Shown piece by piece: positions 26,138 through 35,740 of a DNA stretch of 64,000 bases (positions are counted from its first letter, which is position 1; every line of letters starts with the position of its first letter). Where the stretch lies: contig JAFGLW010000031.1 of assembly GCA_016927905.1 (NCBI GenBank), positions 1-64,000 on the forward strand, in the 5' to 3' direction. Origin of the DNA: a candidate division CSSED10-310 bacterium (lineage in GTDB: Bacteria; CSSED10-310; JAFGJC01). The position numbers and the translations under genes are program-made. Under the pieces are notes generated by a model. That model saw only the letters and a program-made list of their open reading frames with translations, had not been told where the DNA came from and did no database searches.

Positions 26138-29100
26138 TCAGTTCTCCGACCAGCCGAATTCGCACATGCCGTAATCTCCCAGAAGCTGCAAGGACCCCGG
26201 ATCCAGCATGGCGACCCAGAACCGCCCCTCACCCGAACCGCAGTGCGCAGGCCAGATAAAATCGAATATTGTTTCTTCCAGGCTGCTCCATGGCGGGATG
26301 GTCCGCCGTGCGGCGTCCGGACCCACCTCCCACGACGGCCAGAAGTAAAAGTACCCGCAGACATCCAGCACGAGATAGCCATCAACGATCATGTAATCTT
26401 CCGTGCCGTTGCAATACCGGATCGTCAACCTGAACGGGTCGCCGGGGCGATAATGCGACCGGTTGAGATCGCATTCCGAACCGGTGGCGGGGCAGGTCGG
26501 AGTGGGCGAGCCGGTTGGGGGAACAGGCGTTTGAGTGGGATCGACCGGTGTGGGGCTGGGCGTACTGGACGGAGGGGGCGTATCGGTGGGACTGGGTGTC
26601 GGGGAAGTCGGACTGGAAGGCGGCGTATCGGTCGGGGGCACCGCGGTTTGGGTTGGGGTAACCGGTGTCTGGGTCGGCTGAGCCGGCGTATCGGTCGGCT
26701 GGACCGGTGTTTGGGTCGGCGGGGGAGTCGGTGTTATGGGATTGCATTCGATCTGGTAACTCACCAGAATGTCGTCCAGGTTCCAGCCGCAATAGGTCCA
26801 GCCACCGTCGGTCGGTCCCATGCCCCACCTCAGATATACGGCAGGCTGACCATCGGCAGTTGCGGATAGGTCGAATTCCCAGTATTCCCACAAACCGCCG
26901 TCGAGCGTTGCAGCTGGATTTGTCCATACATCCGTCCACGTCGCACCGTTGGTGGAGATCTGAATGGAGGCATGATCGTAGAGGTTTTGTTCCACTCCCA
27001 ACCAGCACCAGAATCCTAAAGTGGTTCCGGCACCTCCGGTGCAATCGAACGCATCGGTGGTCAGATACAGCGTGTCAGGCATGTTGTCCGGGTACCCGCC
27101 GTTCAGGTTGTACCCGTAAACATTGGAACCGGTATACCCCGATGTCGGATCCGGTTCGCCATGATCGCCGCTGCCGCCGGTGGGCTGGCCCCAGGCCCAC
27201 TGCCCCCCGACGCTCCACCCGGGATCGGTGTCCATGTTTTCATCCAGTATCACCACCAGTTCCAGTGTGATGAACTGGTAATACGTTCCGGAATTGTCGT
27301 CCAGCGTGGCATTCCCGGCGGCGTCCTCCGCTTCAACCCAGAAAAGATAGACCGTACAGTCGCTCAAATCGGAAATATCGATGGAATGAGCCGTCCCGGA
27401 TTCGCCTTCCACAGCGATTTCCGAAGGCGGATAGGATTCCCCGTACCAGATTTTCCCTGTGCTGATCTCGTCGGTAACGAATGTGATCCGGGCCTGCGTG
27501 GCGGTCACCGAGGCAATCTGGACATCTGAGATCACCGGACCGACGCAGTCGATACCCGCTCCGTCTGTCTTGGGAACATTCACGCCGCCGTGCCCGTCAT
27601 CCGCATCGATATAGGTGACCGTAAGGATATCTCCGTCAGCCACCTGCACCTCCCCGGGTGCCGGATCCACAGGTGTCGTGACGACGCTTCCCTGGAAGAA
27701 ACCGGTATCCGAACCAACTTCGTCCAGTGTCACGGTTTCGCCGACCGGATCGGTCGTGCTGACAACGGTGACATCCTGGGTGCCCACTCCGGCCAGGTCC
27801 GCATCGCTGACCGAGATGATCGCCGTGCTGGCACAGGTATAGGTCTGCCGGTCAAAGGAAACGATCCCGTCCGAAAAACTCAGCGCACCCGATACGACCA
27901 GTGCAAACGGCTGCGGTCCCATTGGAATGTTGTATCCGGCCACCGTGATGGTATATGCCCCCAGACCGGGATTGTCGATCTGGACACATTCGGTGTTGTT
28001 CAAGCGGTCATACGAACCGCCCGGAACGGAATGTCCCCCGGAATATACGTTACCGTAGCAGGTCTGCCCGTTCCCGGTAACCGTCAAGTCCAGATCGTTG
28101 ACCAGATTCAGGGAGGCCTGGGGGTTGGACGGGTAATCCGTCCAGACCAGCGTGATTTCGAGCATTTCCGACGCTTCGGAAACCGAAACATGGTAATCGA
28201 TCGAATCGCCGGGTGACGATATCCCGGCTGTATTGTCATCGATAAACAGGCTGCGGGTTTCACCCTGGAAGTGCAATGCGGTATCCAGGGTCACCCGGCC
28301 CCAGCCCTGACCCATGGATGGAATATCGGCGTGCCCGGACCCGGAATCGGCGGTATAGCCGCCAGTCATGTTGATCCCGCTGTTTACGATCACCGCTTTG
28401 ACCAGGGCCGAACTGGGTTCGAAAGCGAATCCCGGGTCCGCGGTTCCCAGTGGGTAAAATCCCTGCATGAAATAGTCCCGGACCAGGGCGGCCGATCCGG
28501 CGACTCCCGGGCAGGCCATCGACGTTCCGTCACTGGTCCGCGTGGAGCAGTTGAATGTTCCCGGATTGTCGTCGCAATTCGCCGAATTGACCTCGCCGCC
28601 CGGAAGCGTGACATCCGGTTTGCGCCGGCCGTCGTTCGTGGGGCCGTGACTTGAGAAGTACATATTGTTTTCGAGGTTGGCGGTACCGTGCTCGGTGGCG
28701 CCGACCGTGATGCAGTTCTTGGCCGTTCCCGGCGCGCGGATTGTGTCCGATGAGGATCCATCGTTCCCTGCGGCGTAGACGATGCTGTAATCGGGATTGT
28801 TCCAGATGAATTGATCCACCTCCATGGAATCGTCGTGATATACACCGTGGCTGGACGGCCAGCCCCAGCTGTTGGAATGGATCCGCCCGCCCAGATCGTA
28901 AATATCCTGATGAGCGGTCGTCTCGTCATCCGGCGGATACACATCCCAACTGTCGCCGTAATCCTGAATGATCAACCGGGCAAGGGGAGCGATCCCGTCT
29001 CCGTTGTCATAGCCGCCGGGCGTGGCAAAGTCATCCCCGGCTACCGTACCGGCGGTATGCGTTCCGTGACCCTGGATGTCATAGCTGCTGGCATAGTTCG

Positions 29101-29944
29101 CCGGCCCGATGTAGGCGATGATTTTGCGTTGATTCAAATTCAATCCGCCGTTCGGGATGATGATGCCCTCATCCGAATCATAGAAAAAACACATGTCAGC
29201 GTCGCATCCGGTATCCATGATCCCCACGATCTGACCTTCACCGAATATTCCATGGTCGTAAAGCGGGGTCAGCCCGCTCGAGTACGGCCCGGACTGGCAC
29301 AGCCAGCGGGTTGTATCATTACATAAATCGTAATCCGGATAGGCTTGGATCCATTCGACTTCAGGCAGAAACGCCAGCTCCCGCAGAACCGTGTCCAAGC
29401 CGCCAAACGGAATATCGCAGCTGATCCGGCCCCGATGAGGTTGATATACCCGGTTCAGGACGGTTCCGCCGTGCCGGACGATGACCGCTTCGGCAGTCTC
29501 GAAAGGCTCACCGGGGAACAGGCTGATCCGGATCCGGACCGGCTCTCCCGGAACAGCGGCACGGGTTATTTCCCGGTCCACCTTGAAATACGGCAGATAC
29601 AATCCGGTCCAGTCCGCGGATGATATCTCCTCCAGGTCGCTTTCCCTGCCACTGTGCGACTGAACCAGATAGGTGTTGTGCGGAATGTATTCCAGAATGC
29701 GGGCAACCGATTCCAGTTCCGTGCGCCATGCGGGTTCGATCCGGTCCGCGAAATGGATCAGATAATACCCGCCGTAACCTTCAGGCGCTTCCCATCCCGA
29801 CGGATACGCCATCCGTCCCGTCCGGATATCGATACTCCCGTTGGTCAGCAGGATCTGAGACATATCTGACAGCTCGGCGGCGACCGATCCGGCCAGGGCG
29901 ATCGATCCCATGAGGCCCATTAGCCACCATTTTTTCTGCATCAT
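26138..29944 (-). CDS. Secreted subtilisin-like serine protease (S8, Kp43-like) with Pro/Thr linker and FGW C-terminal domain
   Basis: This protein of about 1268 residues starts at ATG 29944 (GGGAGAA upstream), giving a clean signal peptide (WLMGLMGSIALAGSVAA). Residues about 30-210 look like a propeptide. The S8 domain has Asp244 (GIMDTGCD), His293 (GHGTHTAG) and Ser475 (DGTSMACPG); APGTAKNCITVGAT is typical of Kp43-like subtilases. A P-domain-like beta-sandwich, an FN3-like domain (TARITFVTDEISTGKIWYG) and a jelly-roll-like domain (TTLGFWCWLGVEQNLYDHA) follow. A Pro/Thr/Ser linker is near 1060-1145. The C-terminal domain is related to that of the 588-3440 protein. It lies behind a sigma-54-type promoter and directly upstream of gspC, so it is a strong candidate T2SS substrate. 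Confidence 0.95.
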   Translation of the reverse strand: MMQKKWWLMGLMGSIALAGSVAAELSDMSQILLTNGSIDIRTGRMAYPSGWEAPEGYGGYYLIHFADRIEPAWRTELESVARILEYIPHNTYLVQSHSGRESDLEEISSADWTGLYLPYFKVDREITRAAVPGEPVRIRISLFPGEPFETAEAVIVRHGGTVLNRVYQPHRGRISCDIPFGGLDTVLRELAFLPEVEWIQAYPDYDLCNDTTRWLCQSGPYSSGLTPLYDHGIFGEGQIVGIMDTGCDADMCFFYDSDEGIIIPNGGLNLNQRKIIAYIGPANYASSYDIQGHGTHTAGTVAGDDFATPGGYDNGDGIAPLARLIIQDYGDSWDVYPPDDETTAHQDIYDLGGRIHSNSWGWPSSHGVYHDDSMEVDQFIWNNPDYSIVYAAGNDGSSSDTIRAPGTAKNCITVGATEHGTANLENNMYFSSHGPTNDGRRKPDVTLPGGEVNSANCDDNPGTFNCSTRTSDGTSMACPGVAGSAALVRDYFMQGFYPLGTADPGFAFEPSSALVKAVIVNSGINMTGGYTADSGSGHADIPSMGQGWGRVTLDTALHFQGETRSLFIDDNTAGISSPGDSIDYHVSVSEASEMLEITLVWTDYPSNPQASLNLVNDLDLTVTGNGQTCYGNVYSGGHSVPGGSYDRLNNTECVQIDNPGLGAYTITVAGYNIPMGPQPFALVVSGALSFSDGIVSFDRQTYTCASTAIISVSDADLAGVGTQDVTVVSTTDPVGETVTLDEVGSDTGFFQGSVVTTPVDPAPGEVQVADGDILTVTYIDADDGHGGVNVPKTDGAGIDCVGPVISDVQIASVTATQARITFVTDEISTGKIWYGESYPPSEIAVEGESGTAHSIDISDLSDCTVYLFWVEAEDAAGNATLDDNSGTYYQFITLELVVILDENMDTDPGWSVGGQWAWGQPTGGSGDHGEPDPTSGYTGSNVYGYNLNGGYPDNMPDTLYLTTDAFDCTGGAGTTLGFWCWLGVEQNLYDHASIQISTNGATWTDVWTNPAATLDGGLWEYWEFDLSATADGQPAVYLRWGMGPTDGGWTYCGWNLDDILVSYQIECNPITPTPPPTQTPVQPTDTPAQPTQTPVTPTQTAVPPTDTPPSSPTSPTPSPTDTPPPSSTPSPTPVDPTQTPVPPTGSPTPTCPATGSECDLNRSHYRPGDPFRLTIRYCNGTEDYMIVDGYLVLDVCGYFYFWPSWEVGPDAARRTIPPWSSLEETIFDFIWPAHCGSGEGRFWVAMLDPGSLQLLGDYGMCEFGWSEN

Positions 29945-29991
29945 GATGTATTCTCCCATGTTGAATTGACACATATCCACTTTCAAGGTCG

Positions 29992-30008
29992 GGCAAGAAT
30001 CATACCAA
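29992..30008 (-). promoter_or_regulatory. Sigma-54 -24/-12 promoter of the subtilase
   Basis: On the minus strand TTGGTATGATTCTTGCC matches TTGGYRYRN4TTGCW at every defined base except the last. GG and GC are exactly 10 bases apart, and the -12 element is about 49 bases upstream of the ATG at 29944. Confidence 0.7.
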
Positions 30009-30097
30009 CCGGGCTTCGATCCTTAATTGAGCCGCAGTCAAAATTTCGACAAGAAGGAGCGGTCAAGCTCGCACGAAACCGCCCGGCTGCAAAGGTA

Positions 30098-32212
30098 TCA
30101 ACGAAGCTGTCGTCGGGTCAGGAAGGTGACAGCGTAAAACACCAACCCGATCAGTGACAGCGCTTTGATCCCGATCACGAAAGACAGGCTGCTGGCCACT
30201 CCCCCCAGAACGGTTCCCAGCATGTTGGACCCCATGGCGGTGTTCAGGTTGCGGGAGTGGCTGAAGGATACGGCAAAGATGATTCCGGCGGCGAACAGGG
30301 GAAGACAAAGCAGGATGCCGGCAAGGGTTCCCCTTACCGCCGGCGCCAGTCCGAGCAGGCTGTTCAGGGGAAAGATATACGCCAGGAGAATCAGCGCGCC
30401 CAGGAACGGATAGGCACCGGTCGTCCCGCTGATCCGGAATCCCGCCACGATTGCGTTGGCACAGAGGATCAGGATCAGAATGATGGAGAATATCACCGAG
30501 TTGACGATCCAGGTGTTTCCGAACAGCAGCGATATCCGGGATATGTTCTGAATCTCCACCAGCAGAAACCCGGCTCCCAGAAAGAAGAAGTGGACGTTGA
30601 ATTTCAGCTTTCCCGGAACGGTCGTTTTCAGGACGAAATATGTTGCGAGAAACAGCACGAGGATGATGAGGAGGTACGAAACCGGTATCTGGTGGGCCCG
30701 GAGGTACAGATAGGGCCAGTCGTCCTGCGACGGGGAAGTCTTCCCGGCTGCGTTTAAAAAATCCAGTGCTCTTTCGCGGTCGGACAGAATTTTGGCAAGA
30801 TCCCGGTCGGATCCCATCCGATCACTCAGGTCCAGCGGTTTATTCCCGGCAATACAGTACATCCCTTCCAGCCAGAACGTATAAGGTTCCCGTCCGAAAG
30901 CGCCGGTCATGTTCTGAAAAAGCCGTTTGGCCGTGAACGGCTGTTCCGTCCAGAACCGCATGGTGACCAATCCGCCGGGTTTCAGAAGCCTTCGGGCTTC
31001 CCGGAAGGATTCGACGGTGTACACGTAGTCGTCCAGGCGGATGTTGGTGTACCCCGAGCCCAGGGTATGAGCATCCAGCAGGGAGAAACAGATCAGATCA
31101 TACCGATCGGTGGTTTTCTTGAGATACGACCGGGCATCGTCGGTGAACACCCGCACCCGCCGATCGCCGGCATACGGCCTGTTCGGATGGAGGGTCCGGC
31201 CGATTTCCACGATCAGCGGATCGATCTCCACCGCATCGATATGTTCGACCCCCATCCGCAGCGCTGCTGCGACATCGTTGCCGCATCCCGAGCCCAGAAT
31301 CAGCACCCGCTCGGGATTCTCCAGAAGAAAAAACGGCAGATTGTACCGGTGGATCCGGCCGTAGAAACGGGGATAGATATCGAGATTCTCGAGAAACTGG
31401 ATGTGGGTCTGATTGGCGGTGAGATTGTAACCGTAATGCACGCGCTGTTTCGTTTTCCCGGTTGAAGGCAGGATGTTCCCCAGATCGTCCAGATCCAGGT
31501 ACATCGGGGTCAGCGTGAGTTTCTGGTAGGGCGACCACCAGATTCGCTGCCCCGGGAGGGGCGTCTGCCAGACGAACAGAAGCGCCAGAGATGAACCGAT
31601 GATCGCCAGTGCGAAGTGACTCCGGTCTTCCAGAGCAAAATACAGAAGCAGCGCCAGAGAAATGATGAACCATAACCAGGGCGGAGTATCCCGATATGAA
31701 ATCAGCGTGTACGCCCAGATCCCGGCCAGGCTGCCGGCGACGTTGACCGAATAGGCCCACAGCGGCCGCGGGTGATCCTTCAGACAGCGTCCCAGCCGGA
31801 CGCCGACGGCCAGGAACATGTAGACCAGAAGAAGGAATAGCAGCCCGACGATCAGGAAATCCTTCACGGCCTGCAGCGCCGGGATATCCTCCACGGATGT
31901 CTGGACGATATGATAATCGTGAAACATCCCCAGAATACGGCTGCCGGTTTCGAACAGGTGAATGTAACCGGTGAACACGGCAAACAGAGCCAGCAGGACG
32001 ATCGTGATCCAGACCGGAATTTTCAACTCGGGCAGGGAGCAACCGATTCCGAATCCCAGAAAACAGGCGATCAGAACGAAATTCTGGAAGTAGGCGAAGA
32101 TGCGGATTTCCGTTGACAGCCACCGGATGCACATGACCTCGAGAAACAAAAGCGTGAAACTGATCAGGAACAGGTTCACATCGCGCAGGTTGAAAAAACG
32201 GTTCGACACCCG
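30098..32212 (-). CDS. Polytopic membrane protein with spermidine-synthase-like methyltransferase domain
   Basis: This protein of about 704 residues has a helical membrane domain at each end and a SAM-dependent methyltransferase-like domain between them (RVLILGSGCGNDVAAALRMG; acidic SAM ribose ligand in IDAVEIDPLIVEIG; DDARSYL; YDLICFSLLDAHTL). The catalytic pattern of true spermidine synthases is not clear, so substrate and reaction are unknown. I favour GTG 32212, directly behind GGGAGG, over ATG 32233 or ATG 32305, which lack ribosome sites. A paralogue lies at 58245-60770. It is divergent from the HAD gene. Confidence 0.85.
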   Translation of the reverse strand, partial: RVSNRFFNLRDVNLFLISFTLLFLEVMCIRWLSTEIRIFAYFQNFVLIACFLGFGIGCSLPELKIPVWITIVLLALFAVFTGYIHLFETGSRILGMFHDYHIVQTSVEDIPALQAVKDFLIVGLLFLLLVYMFLAVGVRLGRCLKDHPRPLWAYSVNVAGSLAGIWAYTLISYRDTPPWLWFIISLALLLYFALEDRSHFALAIIGSSLALLFVWQTPLPGQRIWWSPYQKLTLTPMYLDLDDLGNILPSTGKTKQRVHYGYNLTANQTHIQFLENLDIYPRFYGRIHRYNLPFFLLENPERVLILGSGCGNDVAAALRMGVEHIDAVEIDPLIVEIGRTLHPNRPYAGDRRVRVFTDDARSYLKKTTDRYDLICFSLLDAHTLGSGYTNIRLDDYVYTVESFREARRLLKPGGLVTMRFWTEQPFTAKRLFQNMTGAFGREPYTFWLEGMYCIAGNKPLDLSDRMGSDRDLAKILSDRERALDFLNAAGKTSPSQDDWPYLYLRAHQIPVSYLLIILVLFLATYFVLKTTVPGKLKFNVHFFFLGAGFLLVEIQNISRISLLFGNTWIVNSVIFSIILILILCANAIVAGFRISGTTGAYPFLGALILLAYIFPLNSLLGLAPAVRGTLAGILLCLPLFAAGIIFAVSFSHSRNLNTAMGSNMLGTVLGGVASSLSFVIGIKALSLIGLVFYAVTFLTRRQLR

Positions 32213-32450
32213 ACCTCCCATCCGCGGGTTCATATCTTTTGGAAATAATCCGGACAGCACCCGAAGGATATAAGCCAAGACTTTGTACAGGTTTCCGGCA
32301 TCCATTTCAAGGGAGTTTGACCGGAGCTGCTTGGACTTCCGGGATGACCCGGTCCGGAGTTTTCGGTTTGGGCTTTCATATTCGGACTTGACGGATTATG
32401 ATACCGCCTTCCGCCAACCGGGACGGAACTCAACGGAAAGGGGGATTCAC

Positions 32451-33101
32451 ATGGAATATGGCGCGGTCATATTCGACCTGGACGGCACGCTGCTCGATAC
32501 CATCGCCGACATCGCCGATTCGATGAATATCACCCTGGCGGAACATGGATTCCCCGGGCACGGGATCGAAGCCTATAAATCGTTCGTGGGGGACGGGATC
32601 ACGGAATTCGTGTTGCGATCCCTCCCGGCAACACACCGGGAACCGGAACGCATCTGCACGCTGGTTGCCGGGATGCGCGCGGAATATGCAAATCGCTGGC
32701 GGAACAACACGGTCCCGTTCGACGGGATCCCGGAACTGCTGGATGCGTTGACTTCCGCCGGCTTGAAGCTCGCCGTCCTGTCCAACAAACCGGACGATTT
32801 CACCAAGATGATGATTCGGGCTTTGCTGCCCGGGTGGCATTTCGACCCGCTTCTGGGGGCACGCGATCAAGTTCCCCGGAAACCGCATCCCGCCGGCGCA
32901 CTTGAAATCGCCCGGTATCTGACTCTTGAACCCGGCCGATGCGTCTATCTGGGGGATTCCGAGACGGACATGCAGGCCGCGGTGGCCGCGGGGATGATTC
33001 CGGTCGGAGTATCCTGGGGTTTCCGGTCCGCCGGGCAGTTGATCTCAAGCGGCGCGCAAACCGTCATCGACACCCCGGCGGAACTCCTCCGCCTGATTTG
33101 A
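32451..33101 (+). CDS. gph: HAD-family phosphatase, phosphoglycolate phosphatase-like
   Basis: This 216-residue protein starts at ATG 32451 behind AAAGGGGG. HAD motif I is VIFDLDGTLLDT (nucleophile Asp and acid Asp), motif II is VLSNK, motif III Lys is in RKPHPAG, and motif IV is VYLGDSETDMQAA. The cap lies between motif I and II. This arrangement is that of Gph/PGP, which hydrolyses 2-phosphoglycolate, but several HAD phosphatases share it. The gene symbol is a best guess. Confidence 0.88.
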   Translation: MEYGAVIFDLDGTLLDTIADIADSMNITLAEHGFPGHGIEAYKSFVGDGITEFVLRSLPATHREPERICTLVAGMRAEYANRWRNNTVPFDGIPELLDALTSAGLKLAVLSNKPDDFTKMMIRALLPGWHFDPLLGARDQVPRKPHPAGALEIARYLTLEPGRCVYLGDSETDMQAAVAAGMIPVGVSWGFRSAGQLISSGAQTVIDTPAELLRLI

Positions 33102-33171
33102 AAAACTCATCAACAGCAAGTAACATGCTTTTGCAGGCAATTATGAAAAATGGATATCCAGGAGGGTTGTG

Positions 33172-34521
33172 ATGACACCGGGCGAAACCGATCGTTTCAC
33201 TCAGATTCCCGTTTCCCGTCGCCGGTTTCTATGGATGTCGGCATTGTCGGCCGGGGCTGCGGCCGCCGGCTGCGCAACCAACCCCGTCACGGGTAAAAGT
33301 CAGTTCACCCTGGTATCTCAATCCGATGAGATCCGCCTGGACCGGCAGAATTCACCGCACCAGTTTTCGGCAGATTACGGACCCGCACAGGACACCGGAC
33401 TGAACCGGTATCTCGACGAAACCGGCCGGTCCCTGGCGGCTCTGTCCCACCGGCCGGACATGCCGTATTCCTTCAGGGCGGTCAATGCGGTTTACATCAA
33501 TGCCTATGCCTTTCCAGGCGGCAGCATCGCCGCGACCCGCGGCATCCTCCTGAGTCTTGAGGACGAAGCGGAACTTGCAGCGCTGCTGGGCCACGAACTC
33601 GGCCACGTGAACGCGCGGCATACGGCGGAGCTGATGACCCGGAACATGCTGACCCTGGCGGTGGTTGCCGGCGTGGCCGAATATGTCCGGTCCGAAAACG
33701 AGAAATATACCGGATTGACGACCGGTCTGGGACTGCTCGGCAGCGGCCTGCTGCTGGCCCATTACAGCCGGGACAACGAACGCCAGGCGGATGCCCTCGG
33801 CCTGGAATACATGACACGGGCGGATTACGATCCGGATGGTTTCACCGGCCTGATGGACATGCTGCAGAACCTGTCCAAACGGAAACCGAACGCGATCGAA
33901 TTGATGTTCTCGACCCATCCGATGAGCGAGCAGCGGTACCGGACCGCGATCGAGACCATCCGAAGCCGGTATGCCGGTAAACATACGAACCGCTTCCTGA
34001 AGGAACGCTACATGGATCATACGGTAAATCTGCGCAAGCTCCAGCCCGCCATCGAGAACATGCAGAAAGCGGATGCGCTAATGGGCGAACAGAATTATCG
34101 GGAAGCCGAAACACGGCTGAAATCCGCCCTGTCCGAAGCGCCCGGGGACTACACCGCCCTGATGATGATGGCGAAATGCCAGTACGCTCTGGACCAGCAC
34201 GGCGAGGCTTTGAGGTACACTCAGGCAGCCCGGGAAGCATATCCCGAGGAAGCTCAGTCCTATCAGGTCGAAGGTGTCGCCCGGCTGCACCTGAATCAAT
34301 ACGAACCCGCTCTGAAAAATTTCAGGGAATACGAAAAACGGCTCCCGGACAATCCGAACACCCTGTTCCTGAAAGGGCTGGCTCTCGAAAATCTGAAGCG
34401 GACCGGGGAGGCTGCCCGGGAGTATTCCCGCTATCTGGAAAGCGTCTCGGAAGGCAAACAGGCCGAATACGCAACCAACCGGCTCGTGGAATGGGGATAT
34501 ATCTCTGCACCCCAGTCCTGA
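33172..34521 (+). CDS. M48-family metallopeptidase lipoprotein with TPR repeats (BepA/LoiP-like)
   Basis: This protein of about 449 residues has an N-terminus with SRRRFLWMSALSAGAAAAGC, both Tat-like Arg residues and a lipobox Cys34, so it should be an exported lipoprotein. The zinc site is HELGH at 141-145 with a third ligand near Glu203 (NERQADALG). CATNPVTGKSQF just after the Cys is typical of M48B/C lipoproteins. Helical TPR-like repeats fill residues about 290-445 (ALMMMAKCQYALDQHGEALRY). The family includes BepA, which controls outer-membrane protein assembly. The start is ATG 33172; a GTG is at 33169, both behind GGAGGG. Confidence 0.94.
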   Translation: MTPGETDRFTQIPVSRRRFLWMSALSAGAAAAGCATNPVTGKSQFTLVSQSDEIRLDRQNSPHQFSADYGPAQDTGLNRYLDETGRSLAALSHRPDMPYSFRAVNAVYINAYAFPGGSIAATRGILLSLEDEAELAALLGHELGHVNARHTAELMTRNMLTLAVVAGVAEYVRSENEKYTGLTTGLGLLGSGLLLAHYSRDNERQADALGLEYMTRADYDPDGFTGLMDMLQNLSKRKPNAIELMFSTHPMSEQRYRTAIETIRSRYAGKHTNRFLKERYMDHTVNLRKLQPAIENMQKADALMGEQNYREAETRLKSALSEAPGDYTALMMMAKCQYALDQHGEALRYTQAAREAYPEEAQSYQVEGVARLHLNQYEPALKNFREYEKRLPDNPNTLFLKGLALENLKRTGEAAREYSRYLESVSEGKQAEYATNRLVEWGYISAPQS

Positions 34522-34556
34522 TCCGAACAATCTCGTTGAATACTTTGGAGATCTGC

Positions 34557-35075
34557 ATGAAGAATTTTATAACCGTCAACCCGGCGCAACTTGATTTCAA
34601 TCCCTTTCAAGGCATCGGCATGCAGTGGATGCTGATCACCGCGGGCAAGCTGTCCCGTTTCAACACCATGACCGCCTCCTGGGGCGGAATGGGCGTGCTG
34701 TGGAACCAGAACGTCTGTTTCGCGTTCATCCGGCCTCAGCGGTTTACATTCGAATTCGCCGAATCCAGTCCGGGGTTCACCCTGTGCTTCTTCGAGGAAA
34801 GATACCGGGACGCCCTGGCATTCTGCGGATCGCATTCGGGCCGGGATGTCGACAAGGCTGCCGAAACCGGTCTGACGCCGGTTGAGGGTCCGGATGGTTT
34901 CGTGTATTTCAACGAAGCCGAGCTGGTTTTCCTGTGTCGGAAAAAATATATTCATGACATCGATCCGGCGCATTTTCTGGACCCGGCCATCCATGAAGCT
35001 TACCCGATCCAGGATTATCACCGGATGTACATCGGGGAGATCATCCGATGTCTCAAGCGGAAATCCGGAGAATAA
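34557..35075 (+). CDS. Flavin reductase-like FMN-binding split-barrel protein
   Basis: This 172-residue protein, started at ATG 34557 (GGAG upstream), fits the flavin reductase-like domain. The segment LITAGKLSRFNTMTASWGGMGVLWNQNVCFAFIRPQ (split here by residue: SRFNTMTASWGG, then VCFAFIRPQR) is the hallmark FMN site, and FTLCFFEERYRDAL follows. Close relatives bind FMN and act as NAD(P)H:flavin oxidoreductases or unknown flavoproteins of anaerobes. It overlaps no neighbour but follows the M48 gene by 35 bases, so co-transcription is likely. Confidence 0.9.
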   Translation: MKNFITVNPAQLDFNPFQGIGMQWMLITAGKLSRFNTMTASWGGMGVLWNQNVCFAFIRPQRFTFEFAESSPGFTLCFFEERYRDALAFCGSHSGRDVDKAAETGLTPVEGPDGFVYFNEAELVFLCRKKYIHDIDPAHFLDPAIHEAYPIQDYHRMYIGEIIRCLKRKSGE

Positions 35076-35359
35076 TTCTTTAATTTTTACACTTCAGTGA
35101 CATTAAGATAAGACCGGGAGAATGATTATACGATCCATCAGGCAAATTTATTGTTGACAAACCGGATTTATTATAATAGCAATGGATTTGCCGGGATATA
35201 CTTCGAAAGATCGTTCTGTTTTTGTGAATGATGCCACTCTTTTAAGCTTACCCAGACCATCCCACCTTGAAATCCAACCTTTATGCAACGTCCTGTTGCC
35301 GATATCCCGGTCTGTACGGACCGGTTTGGGGAATCGGTTCTTGGGAAAGGTGCAGGCTG
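35076..35359. other. AT-rich gap with promoter-like boxes and a perfect hairpin
   Basis: This 284-base gap between convergent genes holds TTGACA at 35154-35159 and TATAAT at 35172-35177. They are only 12 bases apart, too close for a standard promoter. A 6-bp perfect hairpin CCGGTC/GACCGG is at 35307-35324. An ORF from ATG 35182 has no ribosome site and looks spurious. A small RNA is possible but unproven. Confidence 0.3.
35307..35324. repeat. Perfect 6-bp inverted repeat
   Basis: CCGGTC, a 6-base loop and GACCGG form a short GC hairpin. It lies 35 bases beyond the stop of the minus-strand lipoprotein. There is no long T-run on either side, so terminator function is uncertain. Confidence 0.35.
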
Positions 35360-35677
35360 CTACTTTTTCCTCTTATGGACGACCCGGATGCCTCCATGGG
35401 AAAACGCGCCGACTCCGATCAGGAATCCCAGGTCGTAAAACCAGCCAGTGTTGTTGATTTCATAGACCTTGATATCCGTGAATATGCCCAGTATCAACGT
35501 GAACACCGCGATCAGGCCGTGCCATAATCCTGCAAAAAATCCCGCTTTGGGCGTTTCGGAAGGCGCTTTCGGTTCGGTCCAGTGGGAATTCGGACCGGCC
35601 AGGCACCCAGTCAGGACCGAGAGAAATACAGCCAGAACAAACAGCTTGAAAACGATATTGTTTCGATTTTTCATCAT
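35360..35677 (-). CDS. Small lipoprotein with a membrane helix
   Basis: This protein of about 105 residues, started at ATG 35677, has a lipobox at the end of its signal (FLSVLTGC). It has a Pro-rich linker, a hydrophobic segment (GFFAGLWHGLIAVFTLILGIF) and a short tail ending in basic residues (VVHKRKK). I recognise this arrangement, GFFxGLWHG plus a Trp-Tyr-Asp-Leu-Gly tail, as a small family found in many bacteria near envelope genes, but know no function for it. Confidence 0.8.
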   Translation of the reverse strand: MMKNRNNIVFKLFVLAVFLSVLTGCLAGPNSHWTEPKAPSETPKAGFFAGLWHGLIAVFTLILGIFTDIKVYEINNTGWFYDLGFLIGVGAFSHGGIRVVHKRKK

Positions 35678-35740
35678 ATCACCCTGTCTGAAAGATTCGG
35701 TCACAAGATGACTGCATTGTACCGGATGCAGCCGGAATGA

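Noticed and set aside
35182-35457. 91-residue plus-strand ORF
   Set aside because: It has no ribosome site, lies antisense to the lipoprotein gene in its second half and has Arg/Cys-rich shadow-like composition.
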